Shown here: positions 21,683 through 35,412 of the stretch, piece after piece
Position numbering within the stretch: the stretch's first letter is position 1
How the letters are laid out: each line of letters opens with the position of its first letter
Made by a program: the position numbers and the translations under genes
The notes under the pieces: generated by a model
What the model saw: the letters and a program-made list of their open reading frames with translations, nothing else
Told to the model about the DNA's origin: nothing
The model's database searches: none
DNA from: Lasiosphaeria ovina
Taxonomy: Eukaryota > Ascomycota > Sordariomycetes > Sordariales > Lasiosphaeriaceae
Reading direction: 5' to 3'
Assembly: GCA_033439765.1 (NCBI GenBank)
Contig: JAULSN010000002.1
Location: 992,001 to 1,056,000, forward strand
Length of the DNA: 64,000 nt

Positions 21683-22468
21683 ATGGCGAGATACACAACA
21701 CAGCTCCTGGCCGTCCTGGCCAGCCTCACCAGCTTCGGGAGCGCTCACCCGGGGGGCCACAAGAGCCGGGCCCGATCAGTAGTAGCCCAGTTTCCCATCG
21801 GGGACCCCGAGCTGTCGATCAACGGCATCCCCTATTCCACGCGCGCGCACTGGATGCGCGAGTCGACGCTCGCGCTCGGGGCGCCGTGCCCGTTTGCCGC
21901 GTTCGGCACCGTCATCGTCAACCATACCGGGACCGGGCTCGGCGACGTCATCTGCACGGGCGCCAACGCCAACAGCGAAACGGGCAATCCCATTATGCAC
22001 GGTAAGCAGCTTCCCGCTGTTGGTCTTGACAAGACAAGACAGACAGACAGACAGACACTGACACGCGCAGGCGAGATGGCGGCCATCACCAACTGCTCAG
22101 CGATCCTGACCGACGCCGCCGGCCCGTACAAACTGACACCGGCGGCAGCGCTGGCGGCGTTCGCGGACCTGACGCTGTACACCAACGCCGAGAGCTGTCC
22201 CATGTGCGCGGCGGCGATCCGGTGGGCGGGGTTCAGGGAGTACGTCTACGGCACCAGCATCGACACGCTGGTCGCGCAGGGCTGGGGCCAGATCCGCATC
22301 GCGTCGCTCGACGTCGTCGCCCAGAGCTTCGACCTGCCCCGCCCCACGCGCCTGCTGGGCGAGGTGCTCGCCAACGAGACCGACCCCTACTTCCTCTGGC
22401 AGTTCAACCCCGCGTATCCCTGCCCCGAGGGCTGCGGGCGCGTTGGCGGGACCTGCAAGGCTGCGTAG
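21683..22468 (+). CDS. Secreted cytidine/dCMP/guanine-type zinc deaminase
   Basis: Exons 21683-22001 and 22071-22468 encode 238 residues. The ATG at 21683 opens a clear signal peptide (MARYTTQLLAVLASLTSFGSAHP); the frame is open further upstream but only the peptide from this ATG makes sense. The CDA-fold zinc site is present: H-G-E (zinc His plus proton-shuttling Glu) formed exactly across the intron, and S-C-P-M-C with the two zinc cysteines, a PCxxC variant like guanine deaminase and TadA. The product would deaminate a nucleobase or nucleoside outside the cell or in the secretory pathway, perhaps for nitrogen or purine/pyrimidine scavenging; the substrate is inferred only. The 69-nt intron is a multiple of three, has no stop and contains an (AGAC)n microsatellite. 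Several N-glycosylation sequons (NHT, NCS, NET) support secretion. Confidence 0.8.
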   Translation: MARYTTQLLAVLASLTSFGSAHPGGHKSRARSVVAQFPIGDPELSINGIPYSTRAHWMRESTLALGAPCPFAAFGTVIVNHTGTGLGDVICTGANANSETGNPIMHGKQLPAVGLDKTRQTDRQTLTRAGEMAAITNCSAILTDAAGPYKLTPAAALAAFADLTLYTNAESCPMCAAAIRWAGFREYVYGTSIDTLVAQGWGQIRIASLDVVAQSFDLPRPTRLLGEVLANETDPYFLWQFNPAYPCPEGCGRVGGTCKAA

Positions 22469-22943
22469 GGAGGCGGTTTCGGGTTTTGGTGTGCGTAAGT
22501 TGGTGGAGGGATGATGGTTTGGATTTCTGCCGCGCGAAAAACGAGACTGGTTATTGATTTGCGGTTTGACGTGGTTTACGAATCCCTTCTAGAAATGTCG
22601 AAACGCAGATGCTCTACGGTTGTACAGCAACTCCTTTGTATGACTTAGTTTGCCGTTAGTCTCATGACTGACCTATTAAACTTTGCCCCGAGAATTATTT
22701 CTTCAGACTTTACCAACAAACAGCCAATTAATGCCAAGCAGAGCGAGAAATAGTCTCAACCTTTTACTGGCCCCTGGACTAATAGTGGAGCCGCCTCCAC
22801 CTTGTCAACCTCGGTGAAGCAGCAATTGCGGATCATTTCCCTTCAGACTTCGCTCAACAATCCACACCCGCTCCAGACAAGGTGGATATATCAACCCAGC
22901 TAACCATCCACATCACAACAAGAACCTCGGATCTCTGACACTC
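22469..22943. other. Intergenic, 3' of deaminase and 5' of tRNA
   Basis: No gene seen. It carries the deaminase 3' flank and the immediate upstream region of the tRNA. Confidence 0.5.
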
Positions 22944-23016
22944 GCCCGGCTAGCTCAATCGGTAGAGCGTGAGACTCTTAATCTCAAGGTTGTGGGTTCG
23001 ACCCCCACGTCGGGCT
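22944..23016 (+). tRNA. tRNA-Lys (anticodon CUU)
   Basis: A 73-nt cloverleaf. The acceptor GCCCGGC pairs with GTCGGGC (one G-U), followed by discriminator T. The D arm contains TAGCTCAATCGGTAGAG. The anticodon stem TGAGA/TCTCA closes loop CTCTTAA with anticodon CTT. The T stem GTGGG/CCCAC closes TTCGACC. There is no intron. It decodes AAG and lies between convergent deaminase and hydrolase genes. Confidence 0.97.
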
Positions 23017-23072
23017 CAATTCCCGGCGGCGAGTTCATCTTTTTGCCCCTTTCTTGTCTTGTCGTTATTTAC

Positions 23073-25065
23073 TTACTCATTCCGCGTCAAAGTAACCCCG
23101 TACCCGACCAGCTCCAGCGCCGCAGCCTTGCCGTCCTCGAGCTTGAACACGAAGTGGTCCTGCGACTGCAGCATGTACGTGAGGCGGTCGGTTCCGGCCC
23201 ACGTGTAGCACGAGGGCATGGCCCAGGCGAACTGGGCCTCGAGCGCGGCGACCTCCTCGGCCGGCGCTCCGGGGATGGCGCGCCACGACGTCTGGCTGTC
23301 AGACACCACGGTCGTGGGGTACGCCCTGAACTGGGCTGGCGGGTTCTGCGGAGGCGTGCTGATGGGCGGCAGGTCGAGGCCGGCGATGGTGGTGCGCACG
23401 TCGACACCCCTGACTACCCAGCTGGACACGTTGAGGCCCGGGGCGTCGTCGAGTGTGAGGCTGACGGCCGAGTTGGATGCTGTGTCTGTGTACGTGCCGG
23501 CGTAGGCGAGCTGGGTCTCGCTCTTGCCGGCCTGCTCGACGGCCGGGAGCAGCGTCTGCACGAGCTGCGAGAAGAGCAGCAGCACGTCGAGCCCGCCGCT
23601 GTCTTCCCCGGCGATGAGGATGGTCGCCACGAGGTCGTAGTCGGGGATCAGTGCCAGCAGCGAGTGGTACGTCTTGACGTCGCCGCCCTTGGTGTACAGC
23701 TCGACCAGCCGGCCGTCGACGGTCACGTTCTGCGTGCGGAAGATCTCCCACGGCTGGCCGACCAGCAGCCCTGCCGACGATGTCTCGGTCACGGGCTTGA
23801 GCCACTTGCGCGTTTGGGTGTCGGTGAGGAGGCGGTTCTGCAGAATGGCGTCGCCGAAGCGGTGCAGGTCGTTGATCGTCGAGTAGTACGCGCCAGCACT
23901 GAAGCGCAATTGAAGAAGTGTTAAATAAACCATCTCGACATACTGAAAAAAACCCCCCCCCGGAGGAGAGCAGATACTAAGAGATGTACTCACGGAGATT
24001 CAAATCCCAGAGTGGCGTTCCACCACAGATCGTCTCGGGGAATGTAGCCGAGCGAGTCGTCTGGCTTCGTTGGGAACGAGCGCGTCATACCCAGAGGGGC
24101 CCAGATGTCGTGCACAAGGACGTCGTTGAAAGACCGGCCTGTGACTTCCTCGACAGCAAAGCCGATCAGGGCAAAGCCGATGTTAGAGTAGACCGTGTTG
24201 GGCGAGAAGGGAAGTTCAACCGGAGCTCGCTCGCCAAACCGGCCGAAGAAGACTTTGTTCCTGTTAGCGTACCTAGTTGAGAGCCCGTTCGTTGTAATAG
24301 CCCCGAGACGAGAGATAGACATACCCTTACGATCGCACTCGGCGGTTCCCAAAAGACCAGAGCAGTGCAGCAGCCTGGAGTCATTTCTCGGCGGAAGGCC
24401 ATACGCCGAGAGGTCGGCAAACTCGGCCAAGTCGGTTGTCACTGGCATTAATCACTCGTCAGTCGTTCGTCACAAAGGTCTTCAAGACAGCTACAAAGAA
24501 GAGAAAAGAAGAAAAAAGGCAACAACATACTATCAGCAGCAATGCCACCCAGATGCGACGCCAGCGCGCCCACGGTAACCGACTCCCAATCCACAGTCCA
24601 GACCGGCGTCTGCGCCCTGGCCTCGCGGCCGAGCTTCCTCAGCTCCGGCACGTACTTCGTAATAGGATCCTCAAAGCTCACGCCGCTGAGCCTGAGAAAC
24701 GCTAGGACGGGAAACAGCTTGGACATGCTGGCGAGGCGGAAGACGGTGTCCGAGTCGACGCGCTGCGCGCCGCGCGGGTCGCGGAACGCCTCGGCCGGCG
24801 TGTGGTGGTACTCCAGCATGAGGCTGCTCTCGTGGATCGACTTGACGCCGACGGCGACGGCGGTGGTGTTGAGAAGAGCTCCTGTGCTGATCCGCTCGTC
24901 CTGCAGCGCCTTGTAGGCCGCGACGGCCGATGCCACGGCCGGATCGCTGCTGGGATGGCGCGGCGCGGGAAGGACGGCGCCCAGCGGAGGACAGTTTCCG
25001 TCCAGGGATGCCAGGGCGCTGCTTATGCCGTGGCATAAGAGAACGAGTTCTAGAAGCCGGTACAT
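23073..25065 (-). CDS. Secreted serine beta-lactamase-like hydrolase (LACTB / class C fold)
   Basis: Exons 25065-24531, 24441-24325, 24252-23994 and 23898-23073 encode 578 residues. A signal peptide (MYRLLELVLLCHGISSALA) is followed by a penicillin-binding/beta-lactamase fold with the nucleophile motif S-M-S-K (Ser113, Lys116), the Y-S-N motif in NTVYSNIGF, and a C-terminal K-G-G element (LYTKGGDVKTYHS). Fungal relatives are secreted or compartmental serine hydrolases acting on esters, lactones or amides and sometimes sit in metabolite clusters; true antibiotic resistance need not be implied. About 180 C-terminal residues form an extra beta-rich domain typical of this fungal subgroup. The acceptor of intron 2 was set at 24253 because it joins CDRK directly to VFFGRF in frame; an AG a few bases earlier would shift frame. 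Upstream it is tandem to PRP22. Confidence 0.85.
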
Positions 25066-25941
25066 GACGTGTCTGCTCAGCAGGTAGGCTCGAAAATTAT
25101 TCAATTCCAGTGTGAGTAGGCCGTCAAGGTGATGGAAATCTGAGCTCTCTTCTCAGCTTGATATGTAAATAAACAATCACACCTTCAGACTCAAGAGCTG
25201 AATTTCTTGACAGCACTTATACCTTTCCAAGACGACAACAACGACAACTTTCGGCACCGCCGGAATGCCACCTGAAAGATATCAAGAATTGGATTGTCAC
25301 CAACGCCAAGGATCCCCAGCGTTCCTTGTCTACGCAGTAAGCTGAAGGCCGCTCAGTCATGGTTCTCTCGGACTCGCTGTGGCCTCGGATTTCAGAAACC
25401 AGCATTTGTCTGCACACAAGGCCAAGGAGAGCCGGGATTTGGTACACGCGTCTGTGTGAGCCCCGTCAGGTGAGCTCACCGAAGGGGGGACGGTGCTGAC
25501 CGAAGGATGCGAGAATGACGTATGGCCCAGCCGATGCTGTCTGTTTGGCAGGATCAGAGGTGATGGTTTTACGAGATAGAATGGCCGGCAAGCCGCCGAG
25601 GTCCCGGCTGCATCTTAATTAGGGATCAAATGACTGTGGGGAGGGATTGTGTAACGGTGACTGGCGAAGTGATGGCTCATGATTCAGCTTTCTTGGTCTC
25701 AAAACTCGACCTAATCAATACACAGGCTGCCTCATGACATTCAAAACAAGCTAGAACCGGCGAAGGGCGTGGATGCCATTGGAACATGGTTAGAAAAGAA
25801 TATCAGCTTACAATGGGTATCTTATTCCTAAATTGCCACGCTCCCGGGTTATTGAATACTAACCTAGGCCTAATATATCCCCGCAGGTGTGCCTGTATCA
25901 GCTGATTCGCTAGACGCTACACAAACTCCTGACTAGGTCTA
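25066..25941. other. Intergenic, promoter of beta-lactamase-like gene and 3' flank of PRP22
   Basis: No coding potential beyond short chance ORFs, and no other signal recognised. Confidence 0.5.
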
Positions 25942-29643
<3,702 letters not shown>

Positions 29644-30387
29644 ATTGTCGGCAGTGTGCCGTGACGTCAAAGGCGAAGGTGAGGACAGGCGTGGGATCTA
29701 TGTGCCCGCCTTACGGTTAGGTACGGACAGTATTAGCGAGAAGATGGATCGTGAGCAACTAGAAATCCTTGGCTAAACTCACGCGCCAGGACACGGGAGT
29801 CGCTGATTCTGCCGGGGATTCTCCGACAAAGGGCTGTTGGGCTAAGGCAGGAGGCCCTGTAATTTCTAACCCCACCGTGGTACAGAAAAGCTTGGCAGTA
29901 GCAACTGCCAGCAAACAGTCGCCACGGAGCGTTTGGGCCATACAACGTTTTCGCAGAGTCTCTGACATTAGTATGTGTAAAAAAAGATCCTCCTCATGGC
30001 TCACACTAAAGCTTAAGAAAGCTCTTATGAATTTGCAAAATGTATTCCATGCTAGGCTTCAAGAAGCAGAACAGCCAAAATGCTTTAACTCAACCCTAAC
30101 CCTGGATCTCGAATTGGCCGCCGTCTCTCCAACTGTTGGCCGGCGGGCCCGGGAATGGCCCACTGTGGGTTATTAAGCCGATCATTACGCAAGCTCGGTT
30201 TTCCCCAGTTGCACTGCCACGCCACTTAATTGATCCGGCGCAAAGCGTGTGACCGATCATTCCTCGTCACTTGCAACTTGCCTTCATCAATCATCACTCC
30301 ATCTCCTGCCAATCTCGACCACGACCTTGATCTCTCGCCAGTTCACCTAATTGCTCCACGATTTCAGACACGATATAGCACGACCGA
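29644..30387. other. Divergent promoter region, PRP22 / PMP3-type gene
   Basis: A 744-bp intergenic region between divergent ATGs. Short ORFs on both strands (up to 135 codons) are antisense to each other and not protein-like. No further elements recognised. Confidence 0.5.
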
Positions 30388-31101
30388 ATGATCATAATGT
30401 GTTCCTCGGACATTTTTCTTGGCCTGTTGGCCATCCTGTTCCCGCCTCTTGCAGGTTAGTCGCCTCCCTCCACTGACCCCGCAGCCAGCCTGCCCCTGAG
30501 GCTCCAGACGTGCTTGGTGCCTTGCAATGGCCTTAGACAGGCAAATCTTCAAAGCTTCTACACGCTAACAAGCAACTCTCTTTCTGCAGTATGGGTCAAG
30601 CGTGGCATCTGCTCAGGCGATTCCGTCATTAATGTTCTCCTCTGCTTCCTTGGCTATGTAAGTCGCCGATTCCCTGCTCGCCGCCGACCTGTTTCGCACG
30701 CTGACGACAGCCTTGCGCTCCTCGCGACATAGGTACCCGGTCTAATCCACGCGTGGTACATCATCGCCAAGTATCCCGACCCGACATTTGAGTACGGTGC
30801 GCCGCAGGACTCTGAGGGCGGCCACATCTACGTCTTCGTTCACGACGGCGGCCGCCCATCGGCGCAACGACAGCAGCAGCAGCAGCCCCGCGGGCAGCCC
30901 AAGCCCCAGGCCGCTGCCGGTAACCTTAACTACGGCACCACGGCTGCCAATAAGTCTGGGCCGTCAACCGCGGCACCGCCGGCGCCGGCGCCTTCGTCGC
31001 AGGTTCCGCATGACGCCGGCGAGGGCCCCAGCGATAGCGCTCCCCCGCCGAGCTACGCCCAGGTATTGGCTGGAGACAACAAGATCCAGACCCAGGACTA
31101 G
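30388..31101 (+). CDS. PMP3/UPF0057 (Sna-type) small membrane protein with PPxY tail
   Basis: Exons 30388-30454, 30590-30657 and 30733-31101 (introns 135 and 75 nt) encode 167 residues. The first about 55 residues are the complete PMP3/RCI2 family domain: CSSDIFLGLLAILFPPLAGVWVKRG, ICSGDSVINVLLCFLGY and VPGLIHAWYIIAKYP (given as separate short pieces), two membrane helices. Instead of stopping there, the protein has about 110 more residues rich in Gln, Pro, Ala and Ser with a Q5 run and a C-terminal P-P-S-Y motif, the ligand type bound by WW domains of Rsp5/Nedd4 ubiquitin ligases. Yeast Sna3 has the same layout and is sorted to the vacuole through Rsp5, so a Sna3-like cargo/adaptor is the best reading. 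Short PMP3 relatives set membrane potential and stress tolerance. A second ATG lies at 30397. Confidence 0.9.
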
Positions 31102-31493
31102 AAAGCCCCGAGTTCTCCCTGTCCACGAGAGTGCTGCGCTCAAGAAGCTCGTCGGCGCAGAAGCCGTATGTCGTCCTGGATTCCCTGGCGAGGAACGTTG
31201 TGGTGAATGGTAGCATGATGGCTTTGCGCGCTAGGAGTGGGAGCACACGTCTGCAGGTATTTCGCGAAGCGGCTTCGCGAGTGAAACTACAAGCTCGCGA
31301 TGATGCTGAATCTCTTTTGTGAAGATCAAGGTGAGACCTTTTTGGTAATATTTATGTCGGATATTTGGGGCTTTTGTACTTATATGGAGGCTATGAGCGT
31401 TATTGAAATATATCGCGATTTACTCTACATACTTTAGTGTGTCCGCAATAAGCTGTTCCTACGTACGGTCCGCAAATGACCAGTCTACTCTAC
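31102..31493. other. Intergenic between convergent genes
   Basis: AT-rich 3' flanks of the PMP3-type gene and the decayed gene on the other strand; no other feature seen. Confidence 0.5.
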
Positions 31494-32472
31494 TTACACC
31501 GGTTTAAAAACCCCTGATTTGAGATCCTCGTAGGCTTTCCCCAACCAGTTGGCGTACTCAATAGTCAAGTGCCGGCGAATCCCCTCTACCACAGCCTCCG
31601 GCGCCACCGATGGCATCCAGATTGCCAGGACGGCCTCGACACCGCACGTCCGGCTGCTACCGTCGTCCCCATGGCCGCCGCTCCTCGGGGCGGGGATATC
31701 GCAGAAGCTGTAGTGCAGGTTCGCGACCACGGCTCCCGACCCGTCCGTCAGCGTCTCGTCCCGACCATCTGCAGCGGGAAGTCCGGCCGCGACTTCATCC
31801 ACAGCTTCTTGACGCCGCCGCCGGGCACCCCGACGGGCGCGAAGCGCGGGACGACCGCATTGCTCAGCAGCGGGACCCACGGCTCTCGAGGATCTCGGCG
31901 CGCATGGTGCCGTCCGCGTTCGCCGAGATGGAAATGCCGTCGTGCTCCGGATGCCCCGCCCACAGCTTCTCCACGTGGCTGAACGCGCTGTGCGCAGACC
32001 AGCCGATGAAGTTGCCGGCCGTGAAGTTGGCGTTGCCATTCCCGCTGCCGCACCCCGGAACAGTGGCGGCCAGGTCGACCTCGGCGAGGGCGTGCGAGGC
32101 GCCGCTCTGCTCGACCGCCGATGCCTGGTCCAAGATGTCGTGCCACCTCGCCAAGCCGGCTGCGGTGTCTTCCTCGAGAAGCTCCATGAGACGGTCCGGC
32201 CCAATAAGGTCTTTGACCTTCTTGACGGCGCGGCGGGCCGCAGTGAGCTCGAGGAGGGCTAGTGTTTCAGCCGGCCCTGAAATCACTTGGACGTCTAGCT
32301 GGTTTCTGTTCTCTGGAGAGTCTGTTGGGTAGTTCTGGTTGATGCTGGCGCCGTGGTTTTCGATCAGCGGGGGGGGGGGGGGCTGAATAGAACGACAGAC
32401 ACCAGCGGTAACGAAGAGCAGGAGATAAAACGGTTTGAGTATGGAAAGTATGTTGAAGATTCTCGCTGGTTA
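31494..32472 (-). pseudogene. Decayed gene for a putative secreted protein, two frameshifts and no start codon
   Basis: Three overlapping minus-strand frames read as one protein. Frame one runs from a TAA at 32472 down to about 31880 and begins with a hydrophobic stretch (KPFYLLLFVTAG) like a signal peptide, then a Pro run made by a 14-base homopolymer at 32369-32382. Near 31885 coding sense passes to a second frame and near 31755 to a third, which ends at 31494. Both shifts go in the same direction, as if one base was lost each time (or two gained). No ATG precedes the hydrophobic segment in frame. The body has features such as GNFIGWSAHSAF and KLWAGHPEHDG; I do not recognise the family. Consistent codon use across the three frames argues for a formerly intact gene; sequencing or assembly error in GC-rich DNA is the main alternative. 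Confidence 0.6.
32369..32382 (+). repeat. Poly(G) homopolymer, 14 bases
   Basis: Encodes a Pro run on the minus strand of the decayed gene just after the signal-like segment. Length instability here could itself change the frame. Confidence 0.9.
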
Positions 32473-33807
32473 TTGTTTATTTAGGGTTAGATCAAAGCTG
32501 GACGCCGGCATTGGCTTCTTTCTCTTATGAGACATGCCTATAGGGACCTGTCTATATAGCTCAAGACGCCCAGAGAAAGGAGTTTACCCGGCCGTGCTAT
32601 CCCTACAGGACCTCATACCGGATTTCCAGAAAGGTCGTGTGTCCGGTACAGCACGGGGCCTCCCCTTTCGACCATGTTTGCGCCTATATATGTTTCAAGG
32701 TGGCCCTGTGCTCGGTGTCATTGGCTGTGCGGCATGCAATGTTGTTCCTTCTCAGCAACAGCACACCACTCCACGACTCGCATTGGGAGTCGGTTGCATT
32801 ACCCAAACAAGGTCTTATAAAAAGCCGCGGCGCTAGCGGTCGTCTGCCGCCCCAAATCGCGAGTCCGCCATGCAGAATATGCATTCCTCCGCCAGGCTGG
32901 ACATGATGATATGCTTGGTGAGGAGTTAATGGGTCGTATTTGTATCTGCGAACTATTATACTCGGGTCCAGAAAGGGAAGCGTGCAGAGGAACGTGCAGC
33001 CAACATCTGTGCCCAAGATATGCAGCTGTGCCTCACCCATGGACCGTCTCTGCCAATTGCTTGCGTATTCTCCGTATCTCAATCCATACAAGTGCCCGAG
33101 ACACGGAATGGGAATGAAAAGGAGCGGCCAAGAAACCAATGGCATAGGAGCATGGATTGGGGACCGTTTACCCCCTTATACTTATCGACGCAATGTTTAC
33201 TTTTGCATATGCTCGCTCCTATTAGCCTATAAGAAACACCAAAAAGGGGCTCGCCTCCGGGGATTTGGATAATGGCGGGCCGGAACTGAGCGGCAGCTCG
33301 GATTTCATAAATTGCCAATGAATAAGTCATGAATTGCTTTGCTATACAACTTTAATAACGGTTGTGGGAGGGTTTCCGACTTGGGCTTCCTTCTTCACGT
33401 TGCCCCCGTGGTATGGAGGTGGGAGTAGGACAAAATATGGTGGATAGGAGATCGCGACCTAAAGTCACGGCGCAGCAACGATCGCAACACGTATGCAGGA
33501 CAACTCATGATTTCCCAACCTCTATCTTCTTTGTCTTTCCCATTTTTCTCCATGCCTTTTACGCCCAGATACAAACGCCCAGACAAGCGCCCAAAAAGGT
33601 CATGTTAAGTATCGAAATCTCCTCCCAGATAGGCCGGACTGTGTAGCTAGGTAAAGCCCCTGCTCGGGGTCGGGGGCCGGAGTAGAATTGACAGGTAGGA
33701 AGTGAGGTAAGTCTTGAGTATTGCTGGGCATACTATTCTGGACTGGTGGCGGCCGTGAGAATAGACTTTAGCAAAGCTGTCCACACAAGCGCCATCCGCC
33801 TTTGTGT
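32473..33807. other. Intergenic stretch, no gene recognised
   Basis: A 153-codon minus-strand ORF (32684-33145) starts at ATG but overlaps plus-strand ORFs of similar size and has no domain pattern. Treated as non-coding. Confidence 0.45.
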
Positions 33808-35412
33808 TTAGTATTCAGGATCACCAATCGGGATCGAGTTGAGTACGTCCTCGGCAGCGGCGTCGTCCGGGTTGTACACACTCGGTGCCGGGCGATCATT
33901 TGGGACTGGCTCTTTGTAGCGGAACATGAGCTCCTGGGGCAGGAAGGTGTGGAATGTTGGGAATATCTCCTTGATGTTCTTGATGAACTTGATTCCGCAC
34001 TTCAAGGTGCAGATTTCCAAGACCATCTTCATACCAACCTTGAGGAACTGTAGGAGACCTTCTTCGAGAATGAAGATCTCCTCAGGACAATCAACCGAAA
34101 CCTCGGCCACTGGACCGTTGTCCCAGCCAGTCTGGATGACAATTGGGCGTACGGCCACAGAGCCGCAAGGCTCGACCTTCTTGCTCAAAGCGAGATATTC
34201 ATTGATGGCCTTGTACTTGGCACGCGGCTCATCATTGGCAGCAGAGACTTTGCAAACCTCATAGCTGCGCTCGGCAGTGTCAATGACAGCCATGTCGGAC
34301 TCGGGGATGGCGGGTGTGCCTACGGGGCGGAGTAAGATCGCCAGCGTGACGCCGAAGATGTGGCGTGCGTCTTTCTTGTCGAGGTCTTCGTCTGATGAAT
34401 CAATGTAGGTATTGAAATCGAAGATGTCACGGTCCACCTTGCAGAATAGCTTGCGAGCAGCAGTATTGAACTGGCCAGGAAACAACTCCAACAGCTTGGC
34501 AATGGCTGGGATTTGCTCGAGCGCCTCACGACAAATCTTTTGCGCGTTCTTGATGTCCTCCGCATACTCGGGACAGACGTCGTGATGGTCAATGTACTTG
34601 AGAAAGTGGGAGACCACCTCGACACCCATGCCATAATCATCTATGGCGGGGCCAGCAAACTTGACGAGTTGTTCCGACCTAGTCACGTAAGTGACATGCC
34701 AATTTTGTCAGGAGGTTTGGGGCGCAGGCTTACAAGAATCCAGCGGCAACGCCAGCGAAGTCCACATCCCAGTGCTCAGGGTAGTTAGGATTGTAGAAGC
34801 GGGGATTGTAGCTTGCACCTCCGCCACGGTGAATCACGTCGTCTGCCGTCATCTCGCGGACATCTGCCTTGGTAGCTTCATCCAAGGTGTCATGGTCCAG
34901 GTTCCGAGTGCTCTGGAACTGACGGACTGTGGTGTCGATGCCGCCAAGGAAGAGATATCTAGAGAACAGAATATCCCGAGCGGAATCCATGCGTCGGCGG
35001 GCGCGGAATCGCTGGATAGCCTCCTCGATGCGGTCGACAAAAGGGCGGTGCGGGGGGTAGATGACGTTCTTCTCCTGGTCGTACTCGTCTGGAGTCATTG
35101 GAGGGTCGCAGTAGAACTCTGAAAGACGCAAAAGTGTCAACTGTAGGTACACCCATGATACCGATGCAACAACGCTATCGATGTCACAGCCACCGGGCGG
35201 GCACGGAAGGCCACGGAATAGTTACCCTCGAAACCAGTCCCCCGCTTCTTGGCCCCCGATCGTCCGCTTCGCTTCTTCTTCTTCTTCTCGTCTTTCTTGT
35301 CATCCTGCACTGGAATCTCGCCGTTGGTTAACTGCGGGGACGGCTCGCGGGGCGTCACGTCCTCCTGCGCCTCCACCGCCGAGGCGGTGACGGTATAAGG
35401 CAGTGAAGACAT
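33808..35412 (-). CDS. ARB1: Argonaute siRNA chaperone (ARC) complex subunit Arb1
   Basis: Exons 35412-35226, 35118-34734 and 34678-33808 (introns 107 and 55 nt) encode 480 residues. A charged N-terminus with a Lys-rich run (DEKKKKKRSG) leads into RGTGFE joined across intron 1 to EFYCDPPMTP, the conserved entry of the Arb1 domain. Further family-like blocks are IEEAIQRFRARRRMDSARDIL, YLFLGGIDTTVRQF and the C-terminal HTFLPQELMFRYKEP. In fission yeast Arb1 with Arb2 holds Ago1 bound to duplex siRNA before passenger-strand release, in heterochromatic RNAi. Finding it implies that this fungus keeps, or recently kept, an Argonaute-based silencing pathway. The N-terminal basic stretch may be a nuclear signal. 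Both introns restore frame at conserved positions. Confidence 0.88.

Noticed and set aside
22992..23924. 310-codon plus-strand ORF
   Set aside because: Starts at TTG/ATG near the tRNA and runs antisense through the beta-lactamase-like gene; composition is that of a shadow frame.
32684..33145. 153-codon minus-strand ORF in a gene gap
   Set aside because: No family resemblance or splice context, and antisense ORFs of similar size occur in the same place.
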